This document shows, piece after piece, positions 6,975 to 17,104 of a DNA stretch of 64,000 nucleotides. The translations under genes and the position numbers were made by a program. Source of the stretch: Pseudomonadota bacterium. Its GTDB lineage: Bacteria; Bdellovibrionota; UBA1018. Numbering within the stretch: position 1 is the stretch's first letter; each line of letters begins with the position of its first letter. The stretch lies in NCBI GenBank assembly GCA_027485695.1, contig JAIXQO010000001.1, forward strand, positions 558,001 to 622,000. The letters are read 5' to 3'. The notes below the pieces were generated by a model that made no database searches, was not told the DNA's origin, and was given only the letters and a program-made list of their open reading frames with translations.

Positions 6975-8939
6975 TTATTTAATACGAAGAGCCATTGCTT
7001 CGAAGTCTTTGCGAAGACCGCCGGTTGACCACTTGTTGTGTTCAGCCTGTTCCTTCATCGCAACGATCGTTGGTCCCATGGACAGGATCACGGAGCGTTG
7101 GTTCTCAGGAAGCGTTTCGTAGAGTTCTACGAGGTCGCGAAGTTTCGATGCAGTCTTGTCCTTCTCTTTGTAGATGTTGTTCTTAGCGGATTCTGCACGA
7201 GTGTATTCGTTCTGGATGTTCTGAAGAACGAATTGCTTGAGCGAAATAGCGCTAGCGGCATCAGCAGTAGCAAGAGCGCGGATCGTGAGTTTCCAGCTGA
7301 CGACGTAGGACAAGGAGTGCTGGTTAGCGCCGATCGCCACGGCAACCGTGTTGTTCTTGTCAGCGATGACGTCAGAACGAACGCGAGCGAGGTTTTCGAC
7401 GATTTGATTCGATGGCTTGGAGGTCGATGGTTCGACGCTCACGCTTTCGCTGTTCGCGAGCTCGTCGATCCCTTCGCCCGTCATGCGAACGCGCAAGTTT
7501 TGTGCGGCCACACGTCCGAGGTTAGTGACGCTTCCCACTGCGATTCCCACGTTCTCACCCAGTTCGAAAACTCCGTTGCGGTTTCCGTCGATCAAACGGA
7601 TGCCGTCGAACGAAATGACTGGATTAGAGTTGTAGTACTGAGCAGTCGAGTTGAATTTCGCGATGTAAGTCGGAGCGAAACCAGCACGGTAACCGGAAAC
7701 CGATGCCGTCGAATACGATTCAGCGTAACCGAGGTTACAGCCGCGATCGTATGCTTGGCGGTTACCGATCTCCACGCCGTACCATTGGCCGCGATTGCGA
7801 GCGTTCGCATTGTATTCCGTCTTCTTACGGTAGTATTTCTCGTCGATGACTTGGTCATAGACTGCAGAGAATACGCGACGGAATTCAGACTGTTGATCGC
7901 TCTCGAGTTTGCGGTAGTTGGTTTTGTTGTATTTTCCACCGAGATCGTTATTGATCCATTCGCTCCAAGCGTAGTCAGCGCGGAACCAGCTATCCACGAA
8001 TTGGTAGCTCGTACGTCCCCAACGCTGGAGGTCGCGGAAACGGATGGAGTATGCGGTTGCATCGTAGTCCAAGTATCCGTAGTCGGAGTCACCGAAGCGG
8101 AGGATGCGCATTTCAGATTCGAGGCGTCCTTCGAGCGACGAAATCGTGGAGTCCTCGGTGTCGCACGAGTTTGCCGAGGACTGAAGTCCGTCGAAGCTTG
8201 GGGTGGTAACGCTCGGAGCGGTCATGTTCGGAGCGGATTCGGTATTCACGACGGCGCGGAAGCGTGCAACAGCTGCGGCTGCACCGAGGCTGCCTGCTTG
8301 GCTTGCAGCGTAAGCGTATCCTGCATTGTATCCAGGAGTCGTGCCGCGGTTACGGCCTTCTTGGCGAGCGTCATCGGTGACGGAGCGAGCGGTATAAGAT
8401 CCGTTGAACGCATCAATTCCTTGCCAGTAACCGATCGAGAAATTGTATTTCCACTTCTCGAGTTCACCGTAGGTATTAGCGACGCGGTTTGCGACCGTGC
8501 GAGCCTGAATTTCAGCGTATTCACGCAGCTTGCTCGATTCCATGCGGAAAGCAGGCGGCTGGGTAGGTTGCGAAGGCTGGGACGGTTGGGAGCTATATCC
8601 TTGAACCGTGAGGCGGTAGCTCGCGTGATTGCCGCTGCCGTTGTAGTTCAGGACTTTGACTTCGATCTGGTTGCCGGCCGAAGCAGCCACCGTGTGGCTG
8701 AAGCTTCCGTTCGAGTTCGTATTGACGTCCGATTTGAAATCGCCGTTGACGTAGAAATTGACCTGATAGGTCTGTTGGCTGGCTTTGGTGAAGCCTTGGC
8801 CAACGATGGTCGCGCGCTGACCATCAAAAGAGGTGATCGAGACGTTAGCTGCTTGTGCAGCTCCCGTTCCGAGCACGAGCGAAAGAAGCAAAGTGCTCCA
8901 TCCGCTGCGCAAACTGGTTTTCATTTTTAACAAGTTCAT
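6975..8939 (-). CDS. Large secreted protein with Ig-like N-terminal domain, unknown function
   Basis: No family recognised. The 654-residue product has a signal peptide (ending AAQA, about residue 30), then an Ig/Big-like beta domain of about 80 residues with VSITSFDGQRATIVGQGFT at its start. A short PSQPSQPTQPP linker follows, then a large aromatic- and charge-rich helical region, and near residue 470 a second beta-rich part (GIRLIDGNRNGVFELGENV) resembling a CARDB-type cell-surface module. The C-terminus is helical. AAGGAG lies five bases before the ATG. It overlaps the upstream gene by ATGA, so the two secreted proteins are made together. Confidence 0.7.
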   Translation of the reverse strand: MNLLKMKTSLRSGWSTLLLSLVLGTGAAQAANVSITSFDGQRATIVGQGFTKASQQTYQVNFYVNGDFKSDVNTNSNGSFSHTVAASAGNQIEVKVLNYNGSGNHASYRLTVQGYSSQPSQPSQPTQPPAFRMESSKLREYAEIQARTVANRVANTYGELEKWKYNFSIGYWQGIDAFNGSYTARSVTDDARQEGRNRGTTPGYNAGYAYAASQAGSLGAAAAVARFRAVVNTESAPNMTAPSVTTPSFDGLQSSANSCDTEDSTISSLEGRLESEMRILRFGDSDYGYLDYDATAYSIRFRDLQRWGRTSYQFVDSWFRADYAWSEWINNDLGGKYNKTNYRKLESDQQSEFRRVFSAVYDQVIDEKYYRKKTEYNANARNRGQWYGVEIGNRQAYDRGCNLGYAESYSTASVSGYRAGFAPTYIAKFNSTAQYYNSNPVISFDGIRLIDGNRNGVFELGENVGIAVGSVTNLGRVAAQNLRVRMTGEGIDELANSESVSVEPSTSKPSNQIVENLARVRSDVIADKNNTVAVAIGANQHSLSYVVSWKLTIRALATADAASAISLKQFVLQNIQNEYTRAESAKNNIYKEKDKTASKLRDLVELYETLPENQRSVILSMGPTIVAMKEQAEHNKWSTGGLRKDFEAMALRIK

Positions 8940-10003
8940 AGGGACTCCTTACTAGTTGAGTTTGATTTTCTTGCGGGTGAGAAACGTTTGTAGAACTGGA
9001 AAGTCTTCTGCAAGGGAGCCTTTGAGAGCTCCGCTGCAAATTTTTTAAAGGGCTCGGCGCGGGCAACGGCGTCTTCTCCGCCCAGCCCAAAAAGCGCGCC
9101 AAGATAGCCGGCGTACATGTCAGTGAGGGCGTAGGCGTGAACCTTTTGCGGAAACGGTTTTGGATCCCAAAGTGGAAAGGGTCGACGATTCGCCGGGAGG
9201 CCTTGATAACGTTTGTCGTCGATATCGTTGGTCTCGTAGATCAAGTTCATGAGGAATGGCGCGAAACCAGCCATTCCCTTGAGCCCCGGGTAGTTCTTAG
9301 AAAGCGTTCGCGCGAGATGAGCTGCGAAATAGAAGTGATAGAATCCGACGTTCAAGAACTCAGTGTCGATCATCGGGTAGGGACGAATCAGCACAGAACC
9401 GGAGTTACTCCGGTCAACGAGCCGTTCATAGTTAACCGGCTCAAGAGCCGCTTCCCAGAGGTGACGCTCGGCCTTGGAGAGTGCGCGGGTACCGACGCGA
9501 GCGTATTCCAAAACAATCGGATCGGGGGAGGTGTCTTGAAAGAAAACCGCCAACCATTCGAGCGCGCGATCCGAGTTGCCCGAGGCTTTTTCGAGTGCAT
9601 AAGACCAGAGGCGAAAAGGAGTGCCGGCTTCGAGGGCCAATTTTGCTGCCTGGGGAAGATCACGCAGAAACGCGACCGCTTGACGGTCTCGTAGCAGCGG
9701 CGCGATTCGGTGAGGGAACGCGAGCACGTTCGTTTCACCTTCGGGTTGCAAAGGTTTCATCGTATTGATCATCAGTTGCACGCTCGAGTGGCAACGTGCC
9801 TCACGCTCGAATGTGAAAAGCGGCACCGTAACGAGATCAAGTTTCGAATAGATCACGCATCTGGCGGAGAGAAATGCGCGAAGGCAGTTTCCGAAATTTG
9901 CGCCTTCGCAATATGACGGCACATCGCCCGCGACGGACGATGCCGAAGCGACGAGTAGGCCTAGAGTCGTTGTCAACCGGGCCAGTGCGGTACGCGAGAA
10001 CAT
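8936..10003 (-). CDS. Hypothetical secreted protein, first gene of a two-gene operon
   Basis: No family recognised. From the ATG at 10003 the product is 355 residues with a signal peptide ending near SSVAG, followed by a cysteine-containing segment (SYCEGANFGNCLRAFLSARC) and a mostly alpha-helical body. A TTG at 10024 extends the frame by seven residues but has no ribosome site. The mature protein contains a conserved-looking stretch FYHFYFAAHLARTLSKNYPG around residue 230 that suggests a helical scaffold. The stop overlaps the start of the 654-residue protein (ATGA), implying coupled translation and a joint extracytoplasmic function. Confidence 0.65.
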   Translation of the reverse strand: MFSRTALARLTTTLGLLVASASSVAGDVPSYCEGANFGNCLRAFLSARCVIYSKLDLVTVPLFTFEREARCHSSVQLMINTMKPLQPEGETNVLAFPHRIAPLLRDRQAVAFLRDLPQAAKLALEAGTPFRLWSYALEKASGNSDRALEWLAVFFQDTSPDPIVLEYARVGTRALSKAERHLWEAALEPVNYERLVDRSNSGSVLIRPYPMIDTEFLNVGFYHFYFAAHLARTLSKNYPGLKGMAGFAPFLMNLIYETNDIDDKRYQGLPANRRPFPLWDPKPFPQKVHAYALTDMYAGYLGALFGLGGEDAVARAEPFKKFAAELSKAPLQKTFQFYKRFSPARKSNSTSKESL

Positions 10004-10024
10004 GGAATGGGAAACAGCGCTCAA

Positions 10025-10427
10025 GCGACAGGTTTGCCCGAGCTTCGTAGGAGAGGATTCTCCGTTAAACGATCTTGGACCCTTGGATGAGCGGGGAAAC
10101 TATAGTAATTTAATGCATTGCGCAATACGCATTGTACGCTGAAAATGCCTAGAATTTGCGTACTACAGGGACGAATCCATCAGTCAGGACAGAGGACCAC
10201 GCTTGCAAATCTGAACTAGCATTCTATGGGTGATGAAGTCCCTGTGACAACAGATTGTTTAGATCAGACTCCGTTCTAGAACGACAGCACTGGAGCGTGG
10301 AACGTTGCTTAGTTCTAAGCAGACTTGAGGATATCAGGTTCGTGGATCGGGAGCAGGGTCGACGGCTAGCGAGCTGATAGAAAATTCTCGCTCGCTAGCA
10401 CATCATTTTATTTAGGAATATTCTGAC
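10025..10427. other. Intergenic region with one 10-bp inverted repeat
   Basis: No gene is supported in this 400-base stretch. A perfect inverted repeat, GCTAGCGAGC (10365-10374) and its complement (10390-10399), lies shortly past the creD-like stop. It has no T-tract, so it is at best a weak or Rho-dependent terminator. The rest should hold the promoter of the 10003-6975 operon, but no convincing -35/-10 pair was found. Confidence 0.5.
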
Positions 10428-11732
10428 TCAATCGTGTTCGACGCCAGTAAGCGGTTTTCTATCCGATAAATCGAGCTCGATATTCGACCAGTCAATTTTT
10501 CGCGTGATCATCATCACGGTGCCAAGCAATCCAAATACGAGGATAGAACCGAGGAGGAGCGCGAAATCTTCGGCGGAAAGGATGACGTAGAGTAATCCAT
10601 ATAGTCCAATGAGGGCCACGACAAATAGGTTCGCATCCGAACTGTTGTTAATCACTCCCGAAAGATAGAAGCGAATGAGTGTTATCGAAGCCACGACCGA
10701 AATCGCATAGGCGGCCACGAACGGAATGTGTTCGGAAAGACTGAGTACAATCAAGTAGAAGACGACGAGTGATGCGCCGACTAGAGCGTACTGCATAGCA
10801 TGTAGTCGAACACGACGAAAAATCTCTACTGAGAAGAAACCCAAGAATACGCTCACAATAAACAGAACGGCGTGCTTCGTAGCACGATCCGTCAGCGTAT
10901 ATATATCAGTTGGATCGACGAAACGAACTTCGTAGGTAGCTGTTTCACCCGAGTTTCGAAATGAGTTCCAGGCAGCGTTGAATCCACTTTTGGTTATTTC
11001 TCGCGTGGTCGGTAACACGTCTCCTCCGAACGAGGGGCTTGGCCAATTTGAGGTAAGATCGAACGACGTCGTGATCGCGGTTGATTTGAACCGAAACTGG
11101 GAGAGGCCCGCAGTTTTCAAGGAAACACGAGCTAACTTGAGTCGATTGCGGGCCGTTTCGAGCGAAATGCCGAGATCGAAACAAAATCCGTTTCCACAGA
11201 TTTTTCCAGGTAACGGCTCCTTAAACCCTTCGACTGTGAGCTCAGGTTTGGCTAGTAGAGCTTTTTGTTTCGAGATCGGTAGGTAGATTCTGATGTTTTG
11301 ATACTCGATCTTCTTTCCGGATATTTGTGGAGACAGTTTTTTAGGAATCGACTCTTCGAAATTCTTCAGATCGAAATTCGTTTCACCATTCAGGCTCAGA
11401 TCGTAGGCCTGCGCTCGGTAGATACCTCGCTTGCGCTCACTGATCGCGCTAACACCACTGAATTTGGCCGATGTACCGTAGAAATATATCTCGCCAGTAG
11501 TTCGCTCCTTTTCGTTTCCGTTTTTATCGTACTGAATCTGAACGTACGGAACGAAGATATGTGGAGTTTCGATTTCCTGCTCGGGTGTCAGCGTCGAGGA
11601 TATTTCGGTGATGACGGATGCTTGGCGTTCTTTTCTCTCTTCGCCCAGTGATCGAATGAAACCGGCGGCGATCATGAGAGTGATCGCGATTCCAGAGATC
11701 GCGACGTATTTGCTGGTGAGGGTCTTTTTCAT
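10428..11732 (-). CDS. creD: CreD family inner-membrane protein
   Basis: A 434-residue homologue of CreD, the main output gene of the CreBC two-component system, linked in enterobacteria and Aeromonas/Pseudomonas to envelope integrity and beta-lactam or colicin tolerance. One N-terminal helix (residues 8-26) is followed by a long periplasmic beta-rich domain containing LTSNWPSPSFGGDVLPTTRE, which closely matches the family's conserved block. Next comes LTDRATKHAVLFIV and five or six C-terminal helices, including LHAMQYALVGASLVVFYL. AGGAG lies six bases before the ATG. It is divergent from creB, 145 bases away, so control by CreB is expected. Confidence 0.93.
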   Translation of the reverse strand: MKKTLTSKYVAISGIAITLMIAAGFIRSLGEERKERQASVITEISSTLTPEQEIETPHIFVPYVQIQYDKNGNEKERTTGEIYFYGTSAKFSGVSAISERKRGIYRAQAYDLSLNGETNFDLKNFEESIPKKLSPQISGKKIEYQNIRIYLPISKQKALLAKPELTVEGFKEPLPGKICGNGFCFDLGISLETARNRLKLARVSLKTAGLSQFRFKSTAITTSFDLTSNWPSPSFGGDVLPTTREITKSGFNAAWNSFRNSGETATYEVRFVDPTDIYTLTDRATKHAVLFIVSVFLGFFSVEIFRRVRLHAMQYALVGASLVVFYLIVLSLSEHIPFVAAYAISVVASITLIRFYLSGVINNSSDANLFVVALIGLYGLLYVILSAEDFALLLGSILVFGLLGTVMMITRKIDWSNIELDLSDRKPLTGVEHD

Positions 11733-11877
11733 GAGAGGCTCCTATATGGAATGAGTGTTTGGTGCCTCTCTAAGATTGAACATCACTCTGGATTTCCCGT
11801 GTTGTCTCTGTGGAAATTGTATGGAAACCGAGTAGAGCGATGTTTTTACCTGATATTTTCCGATACATTGAGTCTAT

Positions 11878-12576
11878 ATGAGCGAGATCACCCCCAAATC
11901 CATCCTGATTGTCGAAGACGAGCGTGCCATCGCGGAAACGATCCTCTTCGCGCTTGAGACCGAGGGTTTTCAAGGTGAGAGAGTCGGCACCGCTCGTGAG
12001 GCACTCCGCGCGCTCGAGGAGAGAAAATTCGATCTCGCCATCCTGGATATAGGACTCCCCGATCAGTCGGGACTGGAACTCTGTCGTTCGATTCGAAAGA
12101 GCAGTCAGATTCCGCTTTTCTTCCTGACGGCTCGGAGCGAGGAAATCGACCGGGTCATCGGATTAGAAATGGGAGCCGATGACTACATCGCCAAGCCTTT
12201 TAGTCCTCGCGAACTCACCGCGCGTATCAAAGCGCTTTTTAGACGTATGGATGGAGTGAATCCTGGTGCCCCAGGAGAAAAATCGAAATCTCCGTTTCGT
12301 GTCGAGGAGGAGTTCGCACGCATACGTTTTCTAAATGCCCCGCTCGAATTGACCGCCACCGAGTTTCGTCTATTGCGCTTGTTAGCGCGTCGGCCGGGGA
12401 GAGTCTACAGCCGTTCAGAGATCTTAGAAGCGATTTCCGATCATCCCGATATGAGCTTAGATCGCACGATCGATTCGCATGTGAAATTCCTCCGCGCCAA
12501 ACTCAAGAAGGTCGATCCAGATCATGAGTGGATCGTCACACACCGTGGGTTTGGATACGCTTTGGCGGAGGGATAG
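11878..12576 (+). CDS. creB: CreB family response regulator (OmpR type)
   Basis: A 232-residue DNA-binding response regulator. The receiver domain has the acidic pocket Glu13-Asp14, phospho-acceptor Asp57 in AILDIGLPD and the KPFSPREL lysine loop. A winged-helix OmpR/PhoB domain occupies about residues 135-228 (LTATEFRLLRLLARRPGRVYSR). Segments FFLTARSEEIDRVIGLEMGADDY and KPFSPRE are nearly those of enterobacterial CreB, and the gene is flanked by creC and creD, so the assignment to the CreBCD group is secure at family level. creC starts five bases after its stop. Confidence 0.92.
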   Translation: MSEITPKSILIVEDERAIAETILFALETEGFQGERVGTAREALRALEERKFDLAILDIGLPDQSGLELCRSIRKSSQIPLFFLTARSEEIDRVIGLEMGADDYIAKPFSPRELTARIKALFRRMDGVNPGAPGEKSKSPFRVEEEFARIRFLNAPLELTATEFRLLRLLARRPGRVYSRSEILEAISDHPDMSLDRTIDSHVKFLRAKLKKVDPDHEWIVTHRGFGYALAEG

Positions 12577-12581
12577 ATGAG

Positions 12582-14000
12582 ATGAGTATCCGTCGAAGAC
12601 TGGTTCTCCTGATGGTCGTTCTATTGGCGCTCAGTGCGACGTTTCTCACTCGTCAGCTTTTTAATTCGTTTCACCGTGGATATGCCGATATCGTCGAGAG
12701 TTTGATGTTCGATTTCGGTACGGCATTAGCTTCGCAAGTCGAGTTAGAGGGTGGAGCCGGTACAGCGAACGAAAAACTCGAATCGCTTTTTAAAACATAC
12801 CGTGAGCGCACGACTGGAAATCCCCAAAGTGCGGGTGGTGGGTTTGAGATTTATATTACCGACGACCGAGGCATCGTCGTCTTCTCATCTGCCGATCCTG
12901 CTGAGGTAGGTCGAGACTACAGCCGTTGGCGAGACGTCTACCTCACGCTTCGTAACTCTTATGGCGCGCGCGCAACGCGTACGAATCCAGATGATCCTAC
13001 TTCGAGTATCTATTTCGTCGCGGCTCCGATCCGTAAAAACGGCAAGATCGCAGGCGTCGTTACCGTCATTAAATCTAAACAGAGTATTGAACCGTTCTTG
13101 TTGAGAGCGTTCCAACAGGTCGTGCCTTATGTCGTTCTCGGACTGATCCTTGTCGCGATATTTGCGGTGCTGGTGATGAATTGGGTCACTAGGCCGATCC
13201 ACCGACTGCGCGATTACGCGCTCCAGATTTCTGAGGAGAGATCGGCTAAGATTCCGCAGGTCGATCCCAAAGAGCTTCGCGAACTCCTCGATGCGTTCGA
13301 AAAAATGCGAATCACGCTCGAAGGCAAACGTGAGATCGAAAGTTTCGTGCAAGGCCTCGTTCACGAACTCAAGTCTCCACTCACGGCGATCCGAGGCGCC
13401 GCAGAGCTTGCTCTGGAGCCTATCGATTCGAGTCGGCGAGAGAGGTTCCTAAAAAGCATTCTTGAAGAAAACCGGCGTCTTCAAAGATTGCTGGACGAGC
13501 TTCTGCGCATTGCTCGCTTAAGCAATCGCACCGGTCTTGCGCAGACCCAGGCGATTTCCGTACAGAACATCGTCGATCGCGTGACATCCGCATTTGAGGC
13601 GCTCGCCGAGAGTCGTGGGATTCGATTTGATGTGAGCGTAGTACCCGGTCTCGAACTCGCAGGTGATCCAGAGCTGCTGGAATCAGCGCTTCGTTGCTTG
13701 ATTCTAAATTCGTTTGACTTCGCGCCGGACGGGAGCACCATCGGGATTGCCGCCCAAGCATCTGACGGTCGCTTGACTCTTGCCGTTCAGGATCAGGGTT
13801 CGGGCGTACCGGAGTTCGCTCGTGACAAAATCTTTGATCGATTTTTTTCCCTCGAGAGACCTGGCGGAGAAGGCAAGAGCACGGGACTAGGGTTGAATTT
13901 CGTTCGAGAGGTGATGAAGCTGCATCAAGGTACGGTATCTCTCATTCCAACGTCTTCCGGGGCGCGGTTCGCACTTGAGTTTTCCGTATCCCATTCTTAG
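12582..14000 (+). CDS. creC: CreC family sensor histidine kinase
   Basis: A 472-residue membrane kinase. A first helix (about residues 6-25) and a second (about 185-205) enclose a periplasmic sensor containing DYSRWRDVYLTLRNSYGAR and NPDDPTSSIYFVAAPI, both close to the CreC family signature. HAMP follows, then the HisKA phospho-acceptor in LVHELKSPLTAIRGA around residue 260, then a HATPase domain with DQGSGVPE and STGLGLNF boxes. The start at 12582 was preferred over an upstream in-frame ATG at 12528, which lies inside creB, because GGAGGG precedes it and it begins directly at the transmembrane helix. Confidence 0.93.
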   Translation: MSIRRRLVLLMVVLLALSATFLTRQLFNSFHRGYADIVESLMFDFGTALASQVELEGGAGTANEKLESLFKTYRERTTGNPQSAGGGFEIYITDDRGIVVFSSADPAEVGRDYSRWRDVYLTLRNSYGARATRTNPDDPTSSIYFVAAPIRKNGKIAGVVTVIKSKQSIEPFLLRAFQQVVPYVVLGLILVAIFAVLVMNWVTRPIHRLRDYALQISEERSAKIPQVDPKELRELLDAFEKMRITLEGKREIESFVQGLVHELKSPLTAIRGAAELALEPIDSSRRERFLKSILEENRRLQRLLDELLRIARLSNRTGLAQTQAISVQNIVDRVTSAFEALAESRGIRFDVSVVPGLELAGDPELLESALRCLILNSFDFAPDGSTIGIAAQASDGRLTLAVQDQGSGVPEFARDKIFDRFFSLERPGGEGKSTGLGLNFVREVMKLHQGTVSLIPTSSGARFALEFSVSHS

Positions 14001-14057
14001 TTCAAGAGCCCTGATATTTTGCGTGGACATCCGCATTTTTAGAAATCAATGTAAGCC

Positions 14058-15611
14058 ATGCTTCAGAGAATCTGCCTGGTATTGCCGCTGATTTCGTTAG
14101 TAGGTTGTGCATCCTTGTCTCATCACGCACCTTCTAGCCTAGATGCCGTAGTTGCTCAAGCTGAGCGCGCTGGATACGAGACCACTCTGCAAATGGATCT
14201 GAATACTGGATCGTATCCGCTCCGAGTGCATTCGCCACGGATGGTACCTTTGATGAAATCTCAGTACACGCGTCGTGATCTAGAGAGCATCTCCCAAGAA
14301 CTTGAGCCTGCGATGGCATTTCGCTTGGACAGCCGCGCATTGGCGCAGGCTGCGGATCGCGATACTATCACCGATACCGGCACGACCACGGATCCTACTC
14401 ATTACGATGCGGTTTGGGTCAGAGACAATCTCTGGGTTGCGCTGGGTCTTCAGACCACCAACGAAGGTCGCAAATCGGCTACAAAACTCATTTTGACCTT
14501 AGCGGACTATTTTTCGGGCCCTGATCAGATCGCTCGATTTGAGTCTGTGATCGATCGTCCGTCGACTCTCAGAGAACCAGACGCGGCGATGCGAGTTCCG
14601 CACATCCGTTTTGATCGCAACTCTCCAAAATTCGCAGACGTTCAGGACAAAGGCACCGACCAAATCTGGAATCACAAGCAGAACGACGCGCTCGGTTTGT
14701 TCTTGGATTTGTTTTGCCGAGAGATCTTAGCGAAGCGCATTGGTTCGCGCGAGCTGACGGCAAATCGTCGTAAACTTTTGAAAATTTTCCCCCTCTATTT
14801 CGATGCTGTGAAATTTTACGAAATGGAAGACGCCGGTAGCTGGGAGGAAATTGAGCGAGTCAATACGTCTTCGGTCGCGCTCGTGACCTCGGGACTTGAA
14901 CGTCTGCAGCAGGTCTCAGGCAAGCAGGGTACCTCATCGGATCGCTCGATGATCAAGCGCTTGATTAATCAAGGCTATCTGACGATCATCAAGCAGTTGG
15001 TGTTTGGTGGAGAGTCGCCCATCTATACAAAAACAGATCCGAAATACCGTACAGCAGATGCGGCGCTTTTGAATTTGATTTATCCGGCACAGCTCTCGCG
15101 TCTGACCCGCGAGCATTACGCGACTGTATTAGAGACGATACAGCCTCTGATCGGCGAAATCGGGATCAAGCGCTACTTGGGTGATTCCTATCAATCGGGT
15201 AATTTCTGGTTCCAAGCCGAGTCGCACACAGATGATACGAGCTCAAGTGATGCGTTCGCGGATCGCGGCAAGCGTTTGATTCCGGACAGCGAAGCGCAGT
15301 GGTTTTTTGATTCATGGTTGTCGATCGCCTATGCGACTCTCGCAACCCAATTCAAAGACGACGCATACCGTGCTGCACAGGTGAAATATTTCAATCGCGC
15401 CGTCGCGCAGCTCACCGGTGGTACGCCTGAGCAAACAATCCTCGGAGCAGACGGCAAACCCGTGCCGTCGCATGCGCTTCCGGAGAGTTACAATACGGTC
15501 GTCGACCCATCAGGTAAGCGGGTGTTTGCACCGAGTCCGATCACGCCGCTGAACTGGGCGAAAGCGACGCTCCGGTTGGCGGTAGAGGAGATGGGGAAAG
15601 TGGCTAGATAG
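14058..15611 (+). CDS. GH15-like (alpha,alpha)-barrel lipoprotein
   Basis: A 517-residue lipoprotein: the signal peptide ends in the lipobox LVGC at about residue 17. The body resembles the glycoside hydrolase 15/phosphorylase-kinase-like six-hairpin barrel: [17 protein letters not shown] around residue 115 is the typical WxRD segment, and [17 protein letters not shown] matches the second conserved block. [19 protein letters not shown] is a further acidic site candidate. It may hydrolyse glucosides at the cell envelope, but the substrate is uncertain. It starts 57 bases after creC and may be cotranscribed. Its last 8 bases overlap the convergent acr3 gene. Confidence 0.65.
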   Translation: MLQRICLVLPLISLVGCASLSHHAPSSLDAVVAQAERAGYETTLQMDLNTGSYPLRVHSPRMVPLMKSQYTRRDLESISQELEPAMAFRLDSRALAQAADRDTITDTGTTTDPTHYDAVWVRDNLWVALGLQTTNEGRKSATKLILTLADYFSGPDQIARFESVIDRPSTLREPDAAMRVPHIRFDRNSPKFADVQDKGTDQIWNHKQNDALGLFLDLFCREILAKRIGSRELTANRRKLLKIFPLYFDAVKFYEMEDAGSWEEIERVNTSSVALVTSGLERLQQVSGKQGTSSDRSMIKRLINQGYLTIIKQLVFGGESPIYTKTDPKYRTADAALLNLIYPAQLSRLTREHYATVLETIQPLIGEIGIKRYLGDSYQSGNFWFQAESHTDDTSSSDAFADRGKRLIPDSEAQWFFDSWLSIAYATLATQFKDDAYRAAQVKYFNRAVAQLTGGTPEQTILGADGKPVPSHALPESYNTVVDPSGKRVFAPSPITPLNWAKATLRLAVEEMGKVAR

Positions 15612-16680
15612 TTTTGCTTCGGCGATCTGTATTCACGTTCATATCGCCCGTGAAATATCGTCCTCGAATCCAGAGTGAGACTTTCACCAGAGAGATCAGT
15701 ACCGGTACTTCGACCAAAGGACCGATCACAGCTGCAAACGCAGCCCCGTGGTTCATTCCAAATGTCGCAATCGCAACGGCGATCGCGAGTTCGAAGTTAT
15801 TCGATGCAGCAGTGAAGGATAGAGTCGCCGTCTGAGAATAGTTTGCGCCCGCCTTTTTGCTCATGATGAAAGAAAGAAAGAACATCACAAGAAAATAGAT
15901 GGTGAGCGGTAGCGCGATCCTCAGGACGTCGAACGGCAGTTGAACGATCTTTTCTCCTTTTAGAGAAAACATCAGAATAATGGTGCCGAGTAGCGCTAGG
16001 AGAGTAATCGGACTGATTTTAGGAAGGAACGTCTCCTGGTACCAATGATTCCCTTTTATTCGACGCAAAAAGTAACGAGTCAGGAAACCGGCAAGAAACG
16101 GAATGCCCAGGTAAATAGCTACTGACTTCGCAATTTCTGAAACGGTGATATCGATCACCAAGCTTTCAATTCCGAATAGTTTTGGCAGATAGGTCACAAA
16201 AAAGTAAGCGTAGATCGGAAAGAAAATAATTTGAAAAATCGAATTGAAAGCAACGAGTCCTGCGCAGTACTCATTGCTTCCTTCTGCAAGTTCGTTCCAG
16301 ACGAGTACCATGGCAATACATCGGGCGAGCCCAATGAGAATAAGCCCGATCATGTATTCAGGGTAATCTCTTAAAAAGAATACCGATAAGCCGAACATTA
16401 GGGTCGGACCGAGTACCCAATTCTGAACTAGAGAGAGGGTTAAAATTTTCTTGTTCTTGAATACCTCGCCGATCTCTTCGTATTTCACCTTCGCGAGTGG
16501 TGGATACATCATCAAAATCAGTCCAATTGCGATCGGAATCGAAGTTGTCCCCACTGTCATGCGATCTATGTATTGCACTAACTCGGGAACGACAAATCCA
16601 AGTAGGACACCGATTGTCATCGCTGAAAATATCCACAGCGTGAGGTACCGGTCTAAAAAGGATAGCGACTTCTTTGTCAT
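15604..16680 (-). CDS. acr3: ACR3 family arsenite efflux transporter
   Basis: A 358-residue inner-membrane carrier with ten hydrophobic helices that expels arsenite by exchange with protons. The conserved cysteine in the fourth helix region ([13 protein letters not shown]), needed for arsenite transport in the family, is present, as is the later glutamate segment [12 protein letters not shown]. It overlaps arsC by four bases and is the last gene of the arsR-arsI-arsC-acr3 operon. It runs convergently into the GH15-like gene with an 8-base overlap. Confidence 0.95.
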   Translation of the reverse strand: MTKKSLSFLDRYLTLWIFSAMTIGVLLGFVVPELVQYIDRMTVGTTSIPIAIGLILMMYPPLAKVKYEEIGEVFKNKKILTLSLVQNWVLGPTLMFGLSVFFLRDYPEYMIGLILIGLARCIAMVLVWNELAEGSNEYCAGLVAFNSIFQIIFFPIYAYFFVTYLPKLFGIESLVIDITVSEIAKSVAIYLGIPFLAGFLTRYFLRRIKGNHWYQETFLPKISPITLLALLGTIILMFSLKGEKIVQLPFDVLRIALPLTIYFLVMFFLSFIMSKKAGANYSQTATLSFTAASNNFELAIAVAIATFGMNHGAAFAAVIGPLVEVPVLISLVKVSLWIRGRYFTGDMNVNTDRRSKTI

Positions 16681-17096
16681 AGGGTGGAGATTTCTTTTTT
16701 TAACTGGAGGAGTCTCTCTTGTATGCTATCTCGCGCGATTCTGAATTTATTCAGAGCCTCAGACTCGAGCAATGGCTCTCTTGTAGCGGGATCAGTGAAA
16801 GGCATGTGAATCTTTTTTGCTCGTGAAATCACCACTGGACAGACTTCCTCCGCGCAGAGAGTAATCACGTAGTCAAGGCGTGCAATAAAGTCGGGAGAAA
16901 TCTGATCTGTTGATTTCGAAAAGTGATGAGAGATATCGATTCCAATCTCTTGCATCACGGTCACTGCATGAGGATTTAGTTTCCCCGGGTGAGAACCCGC
17001 ACTTCTGATCTCGGCGCCTGGGAATATTTCTCTTGCGAGTCCTTCCGCAAGTTGACTTCTCGCCGAGTTCGCAACGCACATAAAAAGAATCTTCAT
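16677..17096 (-). CDS. arsC: Arsenate reductase, thioredoxin-coupled LMW-PTPase type
   Basis: A 139-residue cytoplasmic enzyme reducing arsenate to arsenite for export by Acr3. The phosphatase-like P-loop C(X)5R is present as Cys7-VANSA-Arg13. The distal redox cysteines lie in [11 protein letters not shown], as in the Staphylococcus/Bacillus thioredoxin-dependent class. The acid residue is in MPFTDPA. The stop overlaps acr3 and the start follows arsI by eight bases. Confidence 0.95.
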   Translation of the reverse strand: MKILFMCVANSARSQLAEGLAREIFPGAEIRSAGSHPGKLNPHAVTVMQEIGIDISHHFSKSTDQISPDFIARLDYVITLCAEEVCPVVISRAKKIHMPFTDPATREPLLESEALNKFRIARDSIQERLLQLKKEISTL

Positions 17097-17104
17097 GTTG
17101 CTAC

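Noticed and set aside
7038..8930. A 630-codon frame opposite the large secreted protein gene
   Set aside because: No signal, domain or ribosome site; the minus-strand gene has a signal peptide, ribosome site, coupled partner and terminator.
11733..11877. Enterobacterial cre tag between creD and creB
   Set aside because: No pair of TTCAC direct repeats with the right spacing on either strand.
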